Below, piece by piece: positions 1-12,054 of a stretch of DNA of 64,000 nucleotides. This DNA is from Eutypella sp. D-1. Lineage: Eukaryota; Ascomycota; Sordariomycetes; Xylariales; Diatrypaceae. The stretch covers positions 248,001 through 312,000 of the forward strand of contig JAJTTP010000006.1 of assembly GCA_023313575.1 (NCBI GenBank). The letters are read 5' to 3'. The notes beneath the pieces were generated by a model. It was not told the origin of the DNA. It worked only from the letters and a program-made list of their open reading frames with translations, and made no database searches. Within the stretch, counting starts at the first letter, position 1. Each line of letters opens with the position of its first letter. A program made the translations under genes and the position numbers.

Positions 1-161
1 TTTCTATACGAATGATCTAGCCCACGGGGTTGTATTTACCGTGTCGCATAGATGTAAGCCAATGGAATCAGCCATATCTGCGAGGACAAGCCTTCTCGTC
101 CTCTTCCTCTTCATAACGCATAACACATAGTAAGCCCCCGCGAGGGCCTCACCCTGAGAGT
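1..161. other. Left-edge non-coding leader of MED5
   Basis: Short sequence before the first ATG of the Mediator gene. No gene end from a left neighbour is visible. It presumably holds the 5' UTR of MED5, and no clear TATA element is seen. Confidence 0.5.
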
Positions 162-3100
162 ATGGACGGAATGGATTTGGATGTAAAGATGGAAGGAATG
201 CCGATGGAGCTGATCGGGTCCGAGGCGATGGCGCCAGCTGAGGCGATGCTGGCGCAGGAACATCGCCAGGACCATCGCCAGTCGGTAGAGCAATGGGACA
301 AATTCCTTGCGCAGTGCATATCAACACGCCTCGACCCGGAACCCTTCGAGTCCTTCGTTACCATTCTCAACTCCAAACACCCCTTGCCCCCAACTATCAT
401 CGCCGAAATCGTCCTCCGCCCCCAACCGTCAAACCACGAGAGCCTCGACCCCCGTATACCCCGCTACATTCAGGTGCTGTCCCAACGCCGCCTCATTGAC
501 ACGCCTTCCATCCTGAAGGCTATGTACAAGTACTCTACCTCGCACACGCAAGCTGAGAAGGCGGGACATCCTCCCTTAGAAACCGAAAACAATCATGGCC
601 GCTCTGATGCCGATGGGGCGGGTGGCGCAAGGCAAGCCACATTACGGTGGGCCAGTTCCTACGCCTCCGAGGAGGTCATCTTCTACCGGCTTACCAAGGC
701 TGTCGGGCTCGGGACTGGCATCAAGAATGCTAGTGATGCTCTCGACGTATGCAAGGTCATCGCCAGATGGATGTCCCTGTTCACTTCGGCCTCCGCCGCT
801 TTCGCCCAAGACGTCATGGGCCAGCTGCATAACACACAGTCCCGTGACGAGATGGAGGCCGCTAGAGCCGCCTTCGTCATGCTGCTTCTGAGCGTCTGTG
901 AAAACCAGACTGTGCTCAACGCCCTGAGTCGCCCCTTCGCAAGAGGTATGTTTTTTGTAAGCAGCAAGTCGTAACCGCTCTGTGACTGACGCTGTGGAAT
1001 GATTAAACAAGAGGCACGAAAGGCACTATCAGAAAGCCTGGCCGTTTTCGTGCCCTCCATAATGCAGAGCGCGTCGCAGATCGCCGGCAGGCTCGAACTG
1101 TTCCGCACGGAAACTCTGGCTTCTTTTGACCCCGTGGACAAGAAGAAGGAGTCTGCGAATGCTGAGATGGACGACATCCTCGACTCGACGGTCGGGTTAG
1201 AAAATTTCGTTGTGCCTGAGATGCCTATCGCGAACACGCGTGCCGGCTTATATATCTATTTGAATGCAGCTGTAGGTCTCGTAAAATGGGTTCCGTACTG
1301 TGTGATGGACTATTAACGACTTGTAGCTCGTCGGGCGACCCCTTATAGACGACGGTGCCTTTTTTAGCTATCTTCATAATAGATATCAGGTAGAAAGCGA
1401 AACCCTCTTCTTGCACTACGTTATGATTTGACTGACAGTAGATAGGGCGACATACAATCGACCACGATAGACCTAATATTAGCCTCATTCGATGTACTGG
1501 CAAACGCCGTCTTCCGCAACGAGGGACATAAAACTGGTCATCTCTTACGCTCCTACCTAATTAACAAGCTCCCCTTGCTACTTGCAACGCTATCGTCTTC
1601 GATGTTTCCTCCCTTGACAGCCCAATTTTGCATTACGGAAGCCTTGAGCCAGGTCGACACTAACGCCTTTCCGACCTTGTCGGGCATGTTCGACAATGCG
1701 AGCAACCAGAACTCCTTCACCGACACTGTCCGACAGGACTTTTGCTTCGCTTGCTGCTTACATGGTTTAATCCCGGAATCTAGCATAGAGGGTTTATTGG
1801 GCGAGATTACGTATCAGACTCTTCCTGCGGGTGGTAGATACGTCAAGGAGATACTCGTCGAGGAGTGTATGGCAGATCCCGAACGCATTCAGGGGCTCAT
1901 TGGTGAATTGGATAATATGGACGGCAATGTGGGGGCCGTCTGTCAAGCGTTAACAGAGGTGAGTATGGAGGCGGGAAAGAGTTGCTGAAGTGTGTCTTAC
2001 TAAACCTATACAGGTCATTGCTCGTCTCTGCAATAATAAAGAGACGATGACCCTAAAGCTGCTCTGCAGCCAGCTTGCCAAAAAGCCGCTCTCGCTTGAC
2101 GTCATGCTCCTCTTTGAAAAGCCGATCGCGATCTTGCATCCACTTTGCGAGCTTTTGGAGAACTGGAAGTATGAGGAGGACCAGGGCGAGTATCAGCCTG
2201 TCTACGAAGAGTTCGGGGCGGTAATGCTGCTACTCTTGGCGTTCGTTTATCGGTATAACCTATCCCCACTTGATCTCGGGATACGGTCTCCCAACTCGTT
2301 CATTACTAGATTGCTGAGCAACGGCCAGCTCGGCCGAGCCCTAGACGAGCTAACGGACCAGGAGAAGGGACACCTGGATGGCTGGATCCGCGGACTCTTC
2401 GACACGGGAGCTGGAGGCCTTGGGGATGAACTAATGTCTTCGTGTCCTCCTCAAGACTTCTACTTGCTGGTGGCAACCCTCGTTCAAAATATCGTGCTCG
2501 CGCTTGGCTCTGGCTACTTGAATGAAGAGAGCCTTAAGACAGGTCTCGAATGTAAGTTATGAAGTGACGGGGTAATCTACGCGGACAGGATAGGCTGACC
2601 TGTATCTCAGATCTTGTCGATACGTTTCTCCTACCCGCTCTCGTGCTGGCGCTCTCATATATGGCGAGCCAGCTGTGGTCGGACATCAGTCAGGAGAAGA
2701 AGGCGATCATCCGGGTATTGCAGCTGATCCTGCTAACGAAGCAGGGCTCAAACGAAGCGCAGTCGATGTTGTCGGCGGTGCTCAACATCGTGGCGAAACC
2801 GCTGGAGCACGCGCTGCGCTTGTCGCAGCGGCAGAACCCGAAGAGCCAGGAGATCGAGCCGCTGCTGCGGGCGATCAAGGATAACACGCGGTTCTCGCGG
2901 CGGACGGCGGGGGCGGGACACAATGAGCTCGAGGCGTGGACCAGCACGCAGGGCGGCGGGCTCGCAGCCGCCGTCCGCCACACGGTCCAGGGCTTCGTGC
3001 AGTGGGCGCTTCAGCCGAGCCTTAACGTCATGCCGACGGCGTACACGCATCGCCAGATCCTCGCGGCGCAGAAGATCCTCGGCGCCCGCCGCCTGCTCCA

Positions 3101-3728
3101 GGTCATCCTCGACGAGGTCCGCCAGCTAGCCGAGGCGCCCGCCGCCCCCGCCGGCAGCGGCAGCGTAGCCTACGACGTCGCGACGGCCCTCGTCTGCGCC
3201 CCCGACGTGACCAACGTGCCCCCGCCACCGGAGACCATTGGGTTCCCCCCGCAGAGCCAACACCAACACCAACAGGACGGCGTGCCGCCTCCGCAGCCAC
3301 CTCCGCAGGCCCGGCTCTCCCTCCGCCAGGCCCTCCGGTTCGAGGCCGAGGACTTCAAGGCGGTGCAGAAGAGGGCCGGGGGCGACCCGGCGGCGGCGGA
3401 GGCCGTAGTCCGGCTGCACCGCCGCGTGGAGGCACAGCTATTGGCCCCGCCCCAACCGCACGACGACGTCGTCAGCGCGGCGGCGGCGGCCGAGGCCCTC
3501 GGGCTCGCGGGCCCCAACGGCCCTGGCGGAGACGCCGACCACGACGCCGCTACCGCCGCGGCGGAAGCCGAGCTCAATAGCGCCCTTGAGGCCGCTGCTG
3601 CGGCCAATGGCGCGGGTGCGGGTGCTGGTAATGGTGCGGGCGCGGGCGCGGGCGGACTCGACGACGATATCTTCGGTGGCCTCGGCACCGGCGCTGACAT
3701 CCTCGACGGCTGGGACCTTATGCAGTAG
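162..3728 (+). CDS. MED5: Mediator of RNA polymerase II transcription subunit 5 (Med5/Nut1)
   Basis: Tail-module Mediator subunit that acts in the nucleus, linking transcription factors to RNA polymerase II. Six exons join in frame: 162-945, 1012-1271, 1327-1389, 1446-1958, 2014-2551 and 2611-3728. They give about 1,091 residues, close to the usual size of fungal Med5. Introns are 53-66 nt with GT...AG ends. The N-terminus contains the family blocks KHPLPPTI, SLDPRIPRYIQVL and DTPSILKA, followed by an all-helical protein. The central part carries LVGRPLIDD and NAVFRNEGHKTGHLLRSYL. The C-terminal third is Ala/Gly/Pro-rich and low in complexity (His-Gln runs, Gly-Ala repeats), typical of a disordered tail. 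The first ATG in frame at 162 is used; no upstream alternative is seen. The 63-nt third exon is easily missed by gene finders. Recognition rests on remembered family blocks, not a search. Confidence 0.93.
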
Positions 3729-4762
3729 GGCTGGTAAAAGGGAAATGTCCGTCTTGGGTAGATGCGTTTCTGGTTTCTATGATCACAGAAGCTAATAAAG
3801 GGGGAAGAAAAAAATTTCACCTGGTCATGTAGTCGAGTCTTCGGCGAATGCGTTAATGATCACTATTTAGCCATGGTCTTTGAATACTTTAGGTTTACTT
3901 GGTAGAGGATGGATGGCGATATTGGGAAAGCTGCTGCTAGTCAGATCTATGATATCTACATTACTTTTAAAGTGTGCAACTGATCTTGAAGCTTTTTTCG
4001 TTTTTATCTACGTGGTGCAAGAACCGAGGGATGCAAGAAACCTACATAGGCGTACATATGTATATATTTATATCTGTCTATGTTACTGAATTATATATTC
4101 AGAATGGATCTGTTGAGCCCTCACTCATATCATCAGCCTTGGCCGATCATGAGGCCTATAGAACTTTGGAGGTTCGTAGCGGTTCTCTTGGCGACGCCGT
4201 ATCTATGTACCTATAATCATTATTAAGAGGAATTACCCAGCACCTGAGTGGGAAAGGCCCGCCTGTATCCTGCCCGCTGAATTATTTTTGAATTCGGGTT
4301 GGTCATTGGTCGAAGCTTTAGTTAACAAAAAAACCCCAGTGGAATTAACTAAACCGATAAACGAATAGGTCACTAAAGTAGCTCTCTACTAATATTATAG
4401 GTGTGGTACTACTATGTACCCTTGCTCTCTCAATTGTGACCACATTGCAACCAAAGAGACACGACATCATTCTCCATACCTCTAAGTTAGCACTTTCTTG
4501 CTTTTGCTTGCCTTCTCTTTTTTTCTTCTTACTTACTTAACTTACTTACCCTTCCCTCATAGTGAAGAAGTCCTGGTAATAAGCCAACCTAATCAGGCAG
4601 TCAAGATCTTCTTCTTCTTCTTCTTCTTCTTCCCTCTTCTTTCCTTACCTTCTCTCACATTTCTTCCTCCCCCTTCTCATTGATAGTGAGCAATTGGTAC
4701 TTTGAATTCCTCTCCTCTTTTCTGTGGTCGCTGTCCCTGTTCTCGTGGTCCCTTTGCCCACC
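3729..4762. other. MED5-IRC22 intergenic region
   Basis: About 1 kb with no supported gene. It holds the MED5 3' end and the IRC22 promoter. The last 250 bases are pyrimidine-rich, including a TTC microsatellite, as is common just upstream of ascomycete start codons. Short ORFs here are AT-rich and look random. Confidence 0.6.
4607..4632. repeat. (TTC)n microsatellite in the IRC22 leader
   Basis: About eight uninterrupted TCT/TTC units lie inside a longer pyrimidine-rich tract, about 130 bases before the IRC22 start codon. Confidence 0.9.
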
Positions 4763-5826
4763 ATGGTCGCCTTCTCGTACTCCGTCCTCACGGCACTCGC
4801 CCTCCGCGCTGTCGCTGTCTTCGCGCAGGCCGACTCGGTATGTCACATGTCACTGGTTGGAACCTGAATCTTCGGCGTGTCTTACACACACACACATATA
4901 TACACACATACAGTACAGAGCGACTAACGAGCCCTTTTTTTGTCTTACTATATATATAGCCTCTTGACGAAAACGCCGGCGGCAAACCCGTTCCCGAGCT
5001 CAAGGCCGATATCGTTGGTACCTTCCCCGAGGCTGACATCTTCGGCGTCAAGCTGGTCAACGGCCGCCCTACTAAGGCCGTCGTCGAGGTCACCAACCAT
5101 GAGGAGGAGCCCATCACCGTCGCCTTCGTGGGCGGCACCCTGCAGAGCACCCAGGAGCTGCCTGAGGACGCCCCCATCTCCGCCGGCATCCTCCGCAACC
5201 TGACTACCGTCCGCTACGAGGCCGTCATCCCCTCCGGCGAGAAGCAGTCCATCCCTTACTCCTTCGTCCTCGACATGCTGCCCCAGGATGTCAAGCTGCA
5301 GCTGACCGGCGTCGTCGTCACCTCCGCCAACAATCTCTACCAGGTTGAGATTTACAACAACGTCGTCAGTATCGTTGAGGCACCCACCAGCTTCCTCGAC
5401 CCTCAGATGTAAGCATCCTCTCCCTCCTATATGACTTTCCTTGCCACTCGTTGTCACGAGTCCGTCCATGGTAGCTGACAAGAGTCGCGCCTCCCCGCGC
5501 CATCCAGCATCTTCCTGTACCTGTTCCTCTCAGGCCTCTTCGCTGGCGCCGTCTACTTCGTATACAAGACCTACATCGAGGCGTTCTTCCCGCAGACCGG
5601 CAAACGCGGCGGCAGCGGCCGGGCCGCGGCGAAGGGCAAGGGTAGCAAGGCGGGCGGCGACGAGAAGCCCGCGTCCGGCTCGCTGTCCGGCAGCGAGGCC
5701 GTCGCCACCGGCGCCGACAAGGGCTACGACGAGAGCTGGATCCCCGCCGACCACATCAACCGCCCCGGCGCTAAGCGCGTTAAGAGCAGCGCCAGCGCCA
5801 AGTCCAAGTCCAAGACCGGCGAGTAA
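4763..5826 (+). CDS. IRC22: Irc22 / translocon-associated protein alpha (TRAP-alpha) family ER membrane protein
   Basis: Single-pass ER membrane protein of the TRAP-alpha/SSR1 family, called Irc22 in fungi, expected to sit near the Sec61 translocon. Three exons (4763-4837, 4960-5408, 5508-5826) join in frame to 280 residues. Exon 1 encodes a signal peptide ending near FAQADS. Exon 2 encodes the lumenal beta-sandwich domain, including [20 protein letters not shown]. Exon 3 begins with the membrane segment [18 protein letters not shown], followed by a Lys/Ser/Gly-rich cytosolic tail. The ATG at 4763 has an ACC-ATGG context and opens the signal peptide. The first intron contains CA/TA repeats before its acceptor. 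Its co-translational-targeting role fits SEC72 at 46.4 kb, although the two genes are unlinked functionally by position. Confidence 0.9.
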
Positions 5827-6728
5827 GTCCCGCCCACGCCGAGACGCAGCGGCAGGCGCCGCACGAACGCGCCGTGGTCCGTCAGTCCGGTGCCCACCGC
5901 GTTGTAGTGGAGCTGGTTCCGACGTTGGGAAGGGAGGGGGATTCTTGTTTTGAGAATTTAACCGGCCTTCCGTCCTGTTCTGTTTAATATTTGTATTGTT
6001 ATCGTGGGTGGGGCGGGATTAGGTGTATCGAGAAGAGAAGAGGAAAAAAGAAAAAAGTGTGCATAGTGCATGGGATCCACGGTTGATCTGGCTGGCCTCA
6101 TTGTATGGCTATCATCTACCATATATGGGCAGCCGCCAGGCAGCGGTGGGAAGATATTTTCTCGTATTGCTCAAGTCAGGTAATATGGGAGAATCCTAGG
6201 GGACGATGGTATGAATTGGGAGGTAGAAGGGGCTGTACGATCGACACAGCTCTGGCCGGACGGGGGTACCTGCTATTATATCAGGGCAGAGATTTACCTG
6301 TCTGGTCGCCGGTATATAAAAAAACGTCTCACAGCAAGAGACGATTGCTCTCTAATGTCATTACGGATTTCGGCCCGATCTTATGATCTGATTTGTCTAG
6401 GTATACTACAAATATGAAAGTTATTTGGAGCCCGTTCCCCAGGCCCCGTGCGATCCAAGATTGGCCTTGCCAATCAATGCAATTCGGAGTTTGGTTTAGC
6501 TTTCTGGTCACTAAATGGCTGTCTACGACCCTCTACTACATCGTACCCCATGCCATAGAAAAATGGATCCGTGTTCATTGACTAGGACGTTAGATATTGT
6601 TGACACAAGGGCCCAAGGGAGTTCTACCATGCCCATCAATCCCATTACATCTGGATTTAGAGCCGGCCCTATCTCCTAGGGCGCGCTTGCGCGGGTCCAA
6701 CACCACGCGTGTGTCTACTAGCTACCAG
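5827..6728. other. IRC22/GMC convergent intergenic region
   Basis: Two genes end toward each other here, so this 0.9 kb is expected to hold both 3' UTRs and polyadenylation signals. I see no supported gene or repeat. The small ORFs on both strands lack coding character. Confidence 0.6.
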
Positions 6729-8725
6729 TTATTTCCGGGCAACTCGGGCCTCCACCTTCGCGGCCTCCTCTTCCAAGATGGTCTCAGCGGCCTTCTGGCT
6801 AATGATGAAAGTAGAGACGACGGGGAAGGCGCCGGGGATACGGGCGAAGGCGCTGGCGTCAACGACGCGGAGCCCGTCGACGCCGCGCACACGAAAGCGC
6901 GAATCGAGGACCGCGCCCGGGTCGTCGTCCGCGCCAATGCGGCAGGTGCTGGTGGGGTGGTGCCCGAAAGTCTGGCCGTAGATCCAGTCGTCGTCCTCCT
7001 GCTGGCTAGCGCAGACGCCGTCGGGGCCGGCGCCGCTGGGACAAGGGGGCTCCGTGCCGCGCACCGGACCGTACGGCGCGGCCGTGGCGCCGTAGACCCG
7101 GCGCGCCCACGCCACCGTGTCGCGGATGGCGCCCAGATCGGTCTCCGCGCCCTCGGCGTACAGGCGGAAGTTGATATCCGGGACGTCGAGCGGGTCCGCG
7201 GACCGCAGACGCACCGTGCCCGCCCGGTTCTGCGGGTGCATCTTGACGAGCGCGACACCGTACGAGTTGGGCGGGTCGACTGCCAGCTCGCGGTTCGCGT
7301 GCGCGTCCGGCCAGAACCCGCGGAATACGTACGGCGCCTGCGTGAAGAACACGTCGCGCTCGTCGTACGCCGCGTGCTCCGTCTTGATCACCGTGACCGC
7401 GATGCCGAAGCCCCCGCCTCCTCCACCCCCTTGCTGGGGCACCAGCCCGACGATCGGGAGCTCCTGGTTATCCATCAGGTTGGCGCCGACGCCGGGCAGG
7501 TCCGCCACCACGGGGATGTCGAATTCTTGCAGGTGCTCGGCCGGGCCGATCCCGCTTACCATGAGGAGCTGTGGCGTGTTGAACGCGCCTCCCGCGACGA
7601 TGACTTCCTTCCTCGCTGTCGCTGTCGTCACTTCCCGCTGCTCGTCGCCCGTGCTGCGCGGGTCTGCCCGGTAGACCGACTTGCCGCGGATGATCTCGAC
7701 GCCGGTGGCGCGTGGCCTGGCGACTGGGTCGTCGGTGCTGTTGTTGTTGTTGTCCGCGAACAGGACGCGGCTGACGAAGGAGTTCATCTGTAGCGTCAGG
7801 GGGTACTGGCCGGAGGCGAGGGTGTCTTCGACGAGGTGGCGCGCGCTCCAGCGCGACCCGTCGGGACGCGTGTGCGTCGGCAGGCCCCAGATTCCCTGCG
7901 TCTGGTCGCGCTCCGGGTCCAGGAAGTTCGGATCGCTGTTCAGGTACGCCGTCACCTGGCCCCGGTCGATGCCGATCTCGTCCGACGAGGACTGCAGGAT
8001 CGCGCCGAACGACCCCTGCGCGGTGCCCCGCGCCATGCTCACGGGGAAGTACCCGTTGAACCCGTGGCCTGCTGTGCCCTCCGGCACGTAGTTGTTATCT
8101 TCGATCGCTACGAAATGCCTCCGCATCTCCTCCGCACTGGGAAAAACAAAAATAATGGGTCAACAGATAATTCCTGTAAGTCTTCGAATGACAGCCCATG
8201 CGTATGGGAAGTACCGCGCTCGAACACTCACCTCCAGGACGTGTCACCGGTGATGTTGACAACGTAGTCCCAGTCGCTGTCCGGGGGCAGGAACGTGAAC
8301 ATGGCATTGATCATCGTGGACCCGCCGAGGGTCGCGCCGCGGGGGTAGTAGACGCCGAGGAGTTCTGCACCCTGGGGCGGCGGCTGGGAGGCGGGGCCGA
8401 CCCAGTACCTGCCGTCGGGGAGTCTCCAGGTCAGGCGGTGGTACTGCAGGACGCGCTCCTCGTCCTCGTAGTGCTTGACGAAGAAGTCCCAGGTGATGGT
8501 CGGCGGGTATTGCCCGCCGCCCTGGAGGGAGTCGTCCCCGGCCTCGAGCAGCAGCACCGAGTAGTTCGCCTTGGCGAGATTGACGGCTAGGGGCCCGCCG
8601 CCAGGCCCGGAGCCCACCACGATATAGTCATACTCCTCCGCTGCCTGGGACGCCGCCGGCGCCGCCAGAAGCGCAGGCACGAGGAACGGCACCAGGCCGG
8701 TGAAGATGCCAAGCTTCGTAATCAT
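6729..8725 (-). CDS. Secreted GMC (glucose-methanol-choline) family FAD oxidoreductase
   Basis: FAD-dependent alcohol or aldehyde oxidase/dehydrogenase-type flavoprotein, probably secreted. Two exons (8725-8232, 8136-6729) join across a 95-nt intron to 633 residues, the normal size for the family. The start at 8725 opens a hydrophobic signal peptide (MITKLGIFTGLVPFLVPALL); the codon at 8761 is TTG, not ATG. The dinucleotide-binding motif VVGSGPGGGP is near residue 37. GMC signature 1 is GATLGGSTMIN and signature 2 is NTPQLLMVSGIGP. The C-terminal catalytic His lies in GHHPTSTCRIG. The second active-site Asn/His usually found 40 or so residues later is not evident: the sequence there reads PGAFPVVSTFI. 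Substrate cannot be inferred. The gene is divergent from EBP2 and has a TATA-like box upstream. Confidence 0.93.
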
Positions 8726-10032
8726 ATCGACAGAAGGCGCTAGAGTACCCAGAGCCCGCAAATGGTTCGACTTGGACAGCAGCTCACGACGCCAACACTA
8801 CTTTTCATGTACGCTCGAGGGGCCATACTTATATATAGACTAGACTGGCAACATCTTCTGTACATTTTCCTTGTTACGGGTGCTGAAAGCGTAACGGAAG
8901 CAACCCCCAATTGCGCGTAGCGTCGCCGTCGGCCTGATGACCAAGCTGGGGAACAACATCCTTCTTGGCCACCAACGTTTACCTACCGATTGGAGGCCGT
9001 TTATGTAGGCATATATGACGATCACAGATATAGAAGCGGATCTTTATACTAGCAGACCTGATATAGTAGGATTATATAATATCTAGATTTTAGGTGTCAA
9101 TGCCGAGCCTGGGAGTTCATCAACGGTTACTGCCGGTGATGAATCGCGGGGCTCTCGCTATTCCAGAAGACGAACTGGTAGCCTGCCTAGGTATTCTTGA
9201 TAGTAACACCCAAATGGTTGTAAACATTGGTGCGGTAGGGGTAACCATCAACGGTGTGGCAAATTGTGTGCGAGGACACAGACGGACCATATACATATTT
9301 AGCCTATGAAGAGCGTCTAGTAACATCACAGCGCCAACTTCCGCCAAGCTTTTTCATATCAAAACATGCTTTAAAAGATGGTGTGTAGTCACGATATCAT
9401 ACGTGAGCGAGCATTGAGGAGAACAAGGTCCGGTACGGGAGTTGTATACCGGTCAAGAAGACTGGGTGTAGCTCCCTGAGATGTACGTAGTAGAAACACG
9501 TGCACGTATAACTTCGCAGGCATTCCTCGAAGGATGATATAGAGTTGAAATATCGTACACATAAATTGGCAAACAATAGATGCAGAGAGCGGCCAACTTG
9601 ATGATATTGGAACTCTTACTTGCCAACTTACTTACATTACAATACCAACTATGTGCTCTATTGATGGAAGAGTGGGGCCGATCGGGAGTGGGGAACGGGG
9701 GACATGAGCTGCATGGGATTAGACCAAGATAGGAAAGACCCTAGGACATCGGTAGATCTAGTGACACACCGCCTTCCCTAATTGGCGAAACCCAAGCTCT
9801 CGTCTTATCATTTTATCGAGCGGCAGAAAATTCAAAAGTTCTTATCGCAATCCACCTAAGTAAGTATTCTCTGGCTGTCTGGTATCCCAGACTAATACTA
9901 AACTTTATAGCGGATCCAGCAATTGGGAAAGGAAAAAAAAAAAGTCCCAGAGGTTTAAAGCCTGGAACACATTTTCTTCTGCAGTACAACAAAAAAAAAA
10001 AAAAGATTAAGCGAAACGTCAATTCGCACACA
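8726..10032. other. Divergent promoter region between the GMC gene and EBP2
   Basis: 1.3 kb with no gene. The right end, before EBP2, has two long A tracts (near 9936 and 9991). The left end holds the TATA-like element of the GMC gene. The short ORFs of 60-75 codons are AT-rich and unsupported. Confidence 0.6.
8829..8838 (-). promoter_or_regulatory. TATA-like box of the GMC oxidoreductase gene
   Basis: Reading the minus strand, CTATATATAAG lies about 105 bases before the ATG at 8725. This is a plausible TATA box position for a regulated secreted-enzyme gene. Most housekeeping genes in this window lack such an element. Confidence 0.45.
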
Positions 10033-10303
10033 ATGCCTCCCAGCAAACTTAAATACGCCCTCGCCAGGGAGAAGGGCGTCGATTATCAGCAGATTAAGCA
10101 GAAGAAGAAGTACAAGGCGGCCATCAAGAAGAAGCGGGACAGAGCCGAGAAGAACGGCGATGATAGTGGGGGTGCGCTCGCCTTGGAAGGGTCGAAGAAG
10201 AAGGGTAGCAAAGACGCGGAAGCGGAAGACGAAGATTGGGAAGATGAGGAAGACTCTGATGAGGGTGGCGTGCTCGTAGACGATGATGAGGAAGACGGCG
10301 ACA

Positions 10304-10334
<31 letters not shown>

Positions 10335-11530
10335 TGAGCAAGAAATCGCGAATCGTCGTCTGGACTTGGATGCGTTAGACGACAGCGACAGTTCTGGTTC
10401 TGAGGTTGAGCTTGAGGAGAAGATAGAGCGCAAACCGAAGTCGATTCTGAAGGCCAAGAACGCTAATTCGGAAACCAAGAAAGCGAAGAAGGCGGCTGCA
10501 GCTACCGAAGAAGAGGATGAGGAAGAAGAAGAAGAAGGCGATGAAGACGAGGACGAGGACGAGGAAGACATCCCCATGTCGGATCTCGAGGACCTGCCTG
10601 AGGAGGATCGCGAGGATCTCGTTCCACACACGCGCCTGACCATCAACAACACGACCGCGCTGCTAGCGTCGCTGAACCGGATAGCGATCCCGACGGACAG
10701 CAAGACGACAGCGTTCGCGACGCACCAGAGCGTGGTGGGGGCAGAGCCGACGGCAGACGTGATCGAGGACGTGCAGGACGATCTGCGGCGGGAGCTGGCG
10801 TTCTACGGGCAGAGCCTGGCGGCGGCGCGGCGGGCGCGCGCGCTGCTGCGGGCCGAGGGCCTGCCCTTCTCCCGTCCTGCTGACTACTTCGCTGAGATGG
10901 TCAAGGACGACGGGCACATGGAGAAGGTGCGCGCCAAGCTCGTCGAGGAGGCCTCCGCTAAGAAGGCCGCCGCCGAGGCCCGCAAGCTCCGCGACCTCAA
11001 GAAGTTCGGCAAGCAGGTCCAGGTCGCCAAGTTACAGGAGCGCCAGAAGGCCAAGCGCGATACCCTCGACAAGATCAAGACCCTGAAGAGGAGTGAGTAT
11101 TCCCTTCTTACCAAACTACGAATCTACCCACCTACCTATCTTGAACATCTAACTAACCAAACAAAAACCCTTCCCCCGCAAACCAGAACGGCAAGAATCC
11201 TCCGGCGACGTAGGGGCGACGGAAGCGGACCTCTTCGACGTGGGGGTAGACCGGGAACTAAGCTCGCACAAGCAAAACCAGAAGACCCCTTCCGCCGGCC
11301 GACAACAACAACACCAACCCAACGCGAAGCGCCAGAAGAAGAACGAGAAGTACGGCTTCGGCGGCAAGAAGCGACACGCCAAGTCCGGCGACGCGGCCAG
11401 CTCGGGCGACCTGAGCGCCTTCCCCGGCGCCCGCCGCATGAAGAGCGGTGGTTTCGGCCCGGGTAAGGGGGGCAAGACCCCGAAGACCGCCCGCCTCGGT
11501 AAAAGTCGTCGGAACGCTGGTAAGCGGTGA
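10033..11530 (+). CDS. EBP2: rRNA-processing protein Ebp2
   Basis: Nucleolar pre-60S assembly factor required for 27S pre-rRNA processing. Two exons (10033-11092 and 11187-11530) join across a 94-nt intron to 467 residues. The N-terminus is Lys-rich (KQKKKYKAAIKKKRDR). Long Asp/Glu tracts follow, including an uninterrupted run coded by GAC repeats near 10309-10335. The conserved Ebp2 domain comes next, with MSDLEDLPEEDREDLVPH and the block DDLRRELAFYGQSLAAA through FSRPADYFAEMVKDD. The C-terminus holds KNEKYGFGGKKRHAKSGD and a Lys/Arg/Gly-rich tail ending RLGKSRRNAGKR. Without splicing, the reading frame after 11092 gives a Pro/Thr/Arg-rich artefact, so the intron is needed. It converges with SPB1, another 60S factor. 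Confidence 0.95.
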
Positions 11531-12054
11531 TCGGGAATGGCAAGAGGGGGGGGGGGGGGGGCCTTGTCGACTGTGCGAGGTGAAAGAAAGGGGTCTTGCG
11601 TCTTAGTCGGGTCTATATCTATTGAGGGGTGTACAGCATGTTTATGTGGTATAATAGGGGGTTATGATGGCGGATGAATAAATGGATTGACCCTAACTTG
11701 GACGTGGGAGTGAAGTGAGTTGAGAAAGAAAAAAAAATAGCTAATGCACGCACGTACGTTATGCGCTTGCCCGACTTAGATACCAATACCACCCACAAAG
11801 TCTTATTCTTACGAAACCTACTGCCTCAAGTCATGACTACCACGCGCGTCGGAGACGGAAAAGTGAGGACGTGCTCTTGCTTGCGCCTATGGCGACGATA
11901 TTTTCTCGGGTATAAAATTTTAAGCCCCCCTCTCTCTCTACTTGGCACGCTGGAAATATACTATGTACATGTATATAGGAGACAGGAAAAGTAGTGTTCC
12001 TAGTCTCTGTCCCCGTCTGCGTCCCCGTCCCCGTCCCCGTCCCTGTTCACACAC
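11531..12054. other. EBP2/SPB1 convergent intergenic region
   Basis: About 0.5 kb shared by the 3' ends of two convergent ribosome-biogenesis genes. It contains a 16-base poly-G tract 15 bases after the EBP2 stop and a G/C-strand repeat of CCCCGT units near 12013-12041 just after the SPB1 stop (on the minus strand). Confidence 0.65.
11546..11561. repeat. Poly-G tract (16 G)
   Basis: An uninterrupted run of 16 G on the plus strand directly after the EBP2 stop codon, in its presumed 3' UTR. Confidence 0.9.

Noticed and set aside
3170..3820. 216-codon minus-strand ORF opposite the MED5 tail
   Set aside because: Shadow of the GC-rich, low-complexity MED5 C-terminus with a Ser/Ala/Gly/Cys composition typical of antisense frames.
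6597..7793. 398-codon plus-strand ORF opposite the GMC gene
   Set aside because: Arg/Val/Ala-rich antisense shadow of a GC-rich coding exon; the minus-strand frame has clear GMC motifs.
10086..10703. Long minus-strand Ser-rich ORF opposite EBP2
   Set aside because: It is the antisense of the Asp/Glu-coding repeats of EBP2; poly-Ser arises mechanically.
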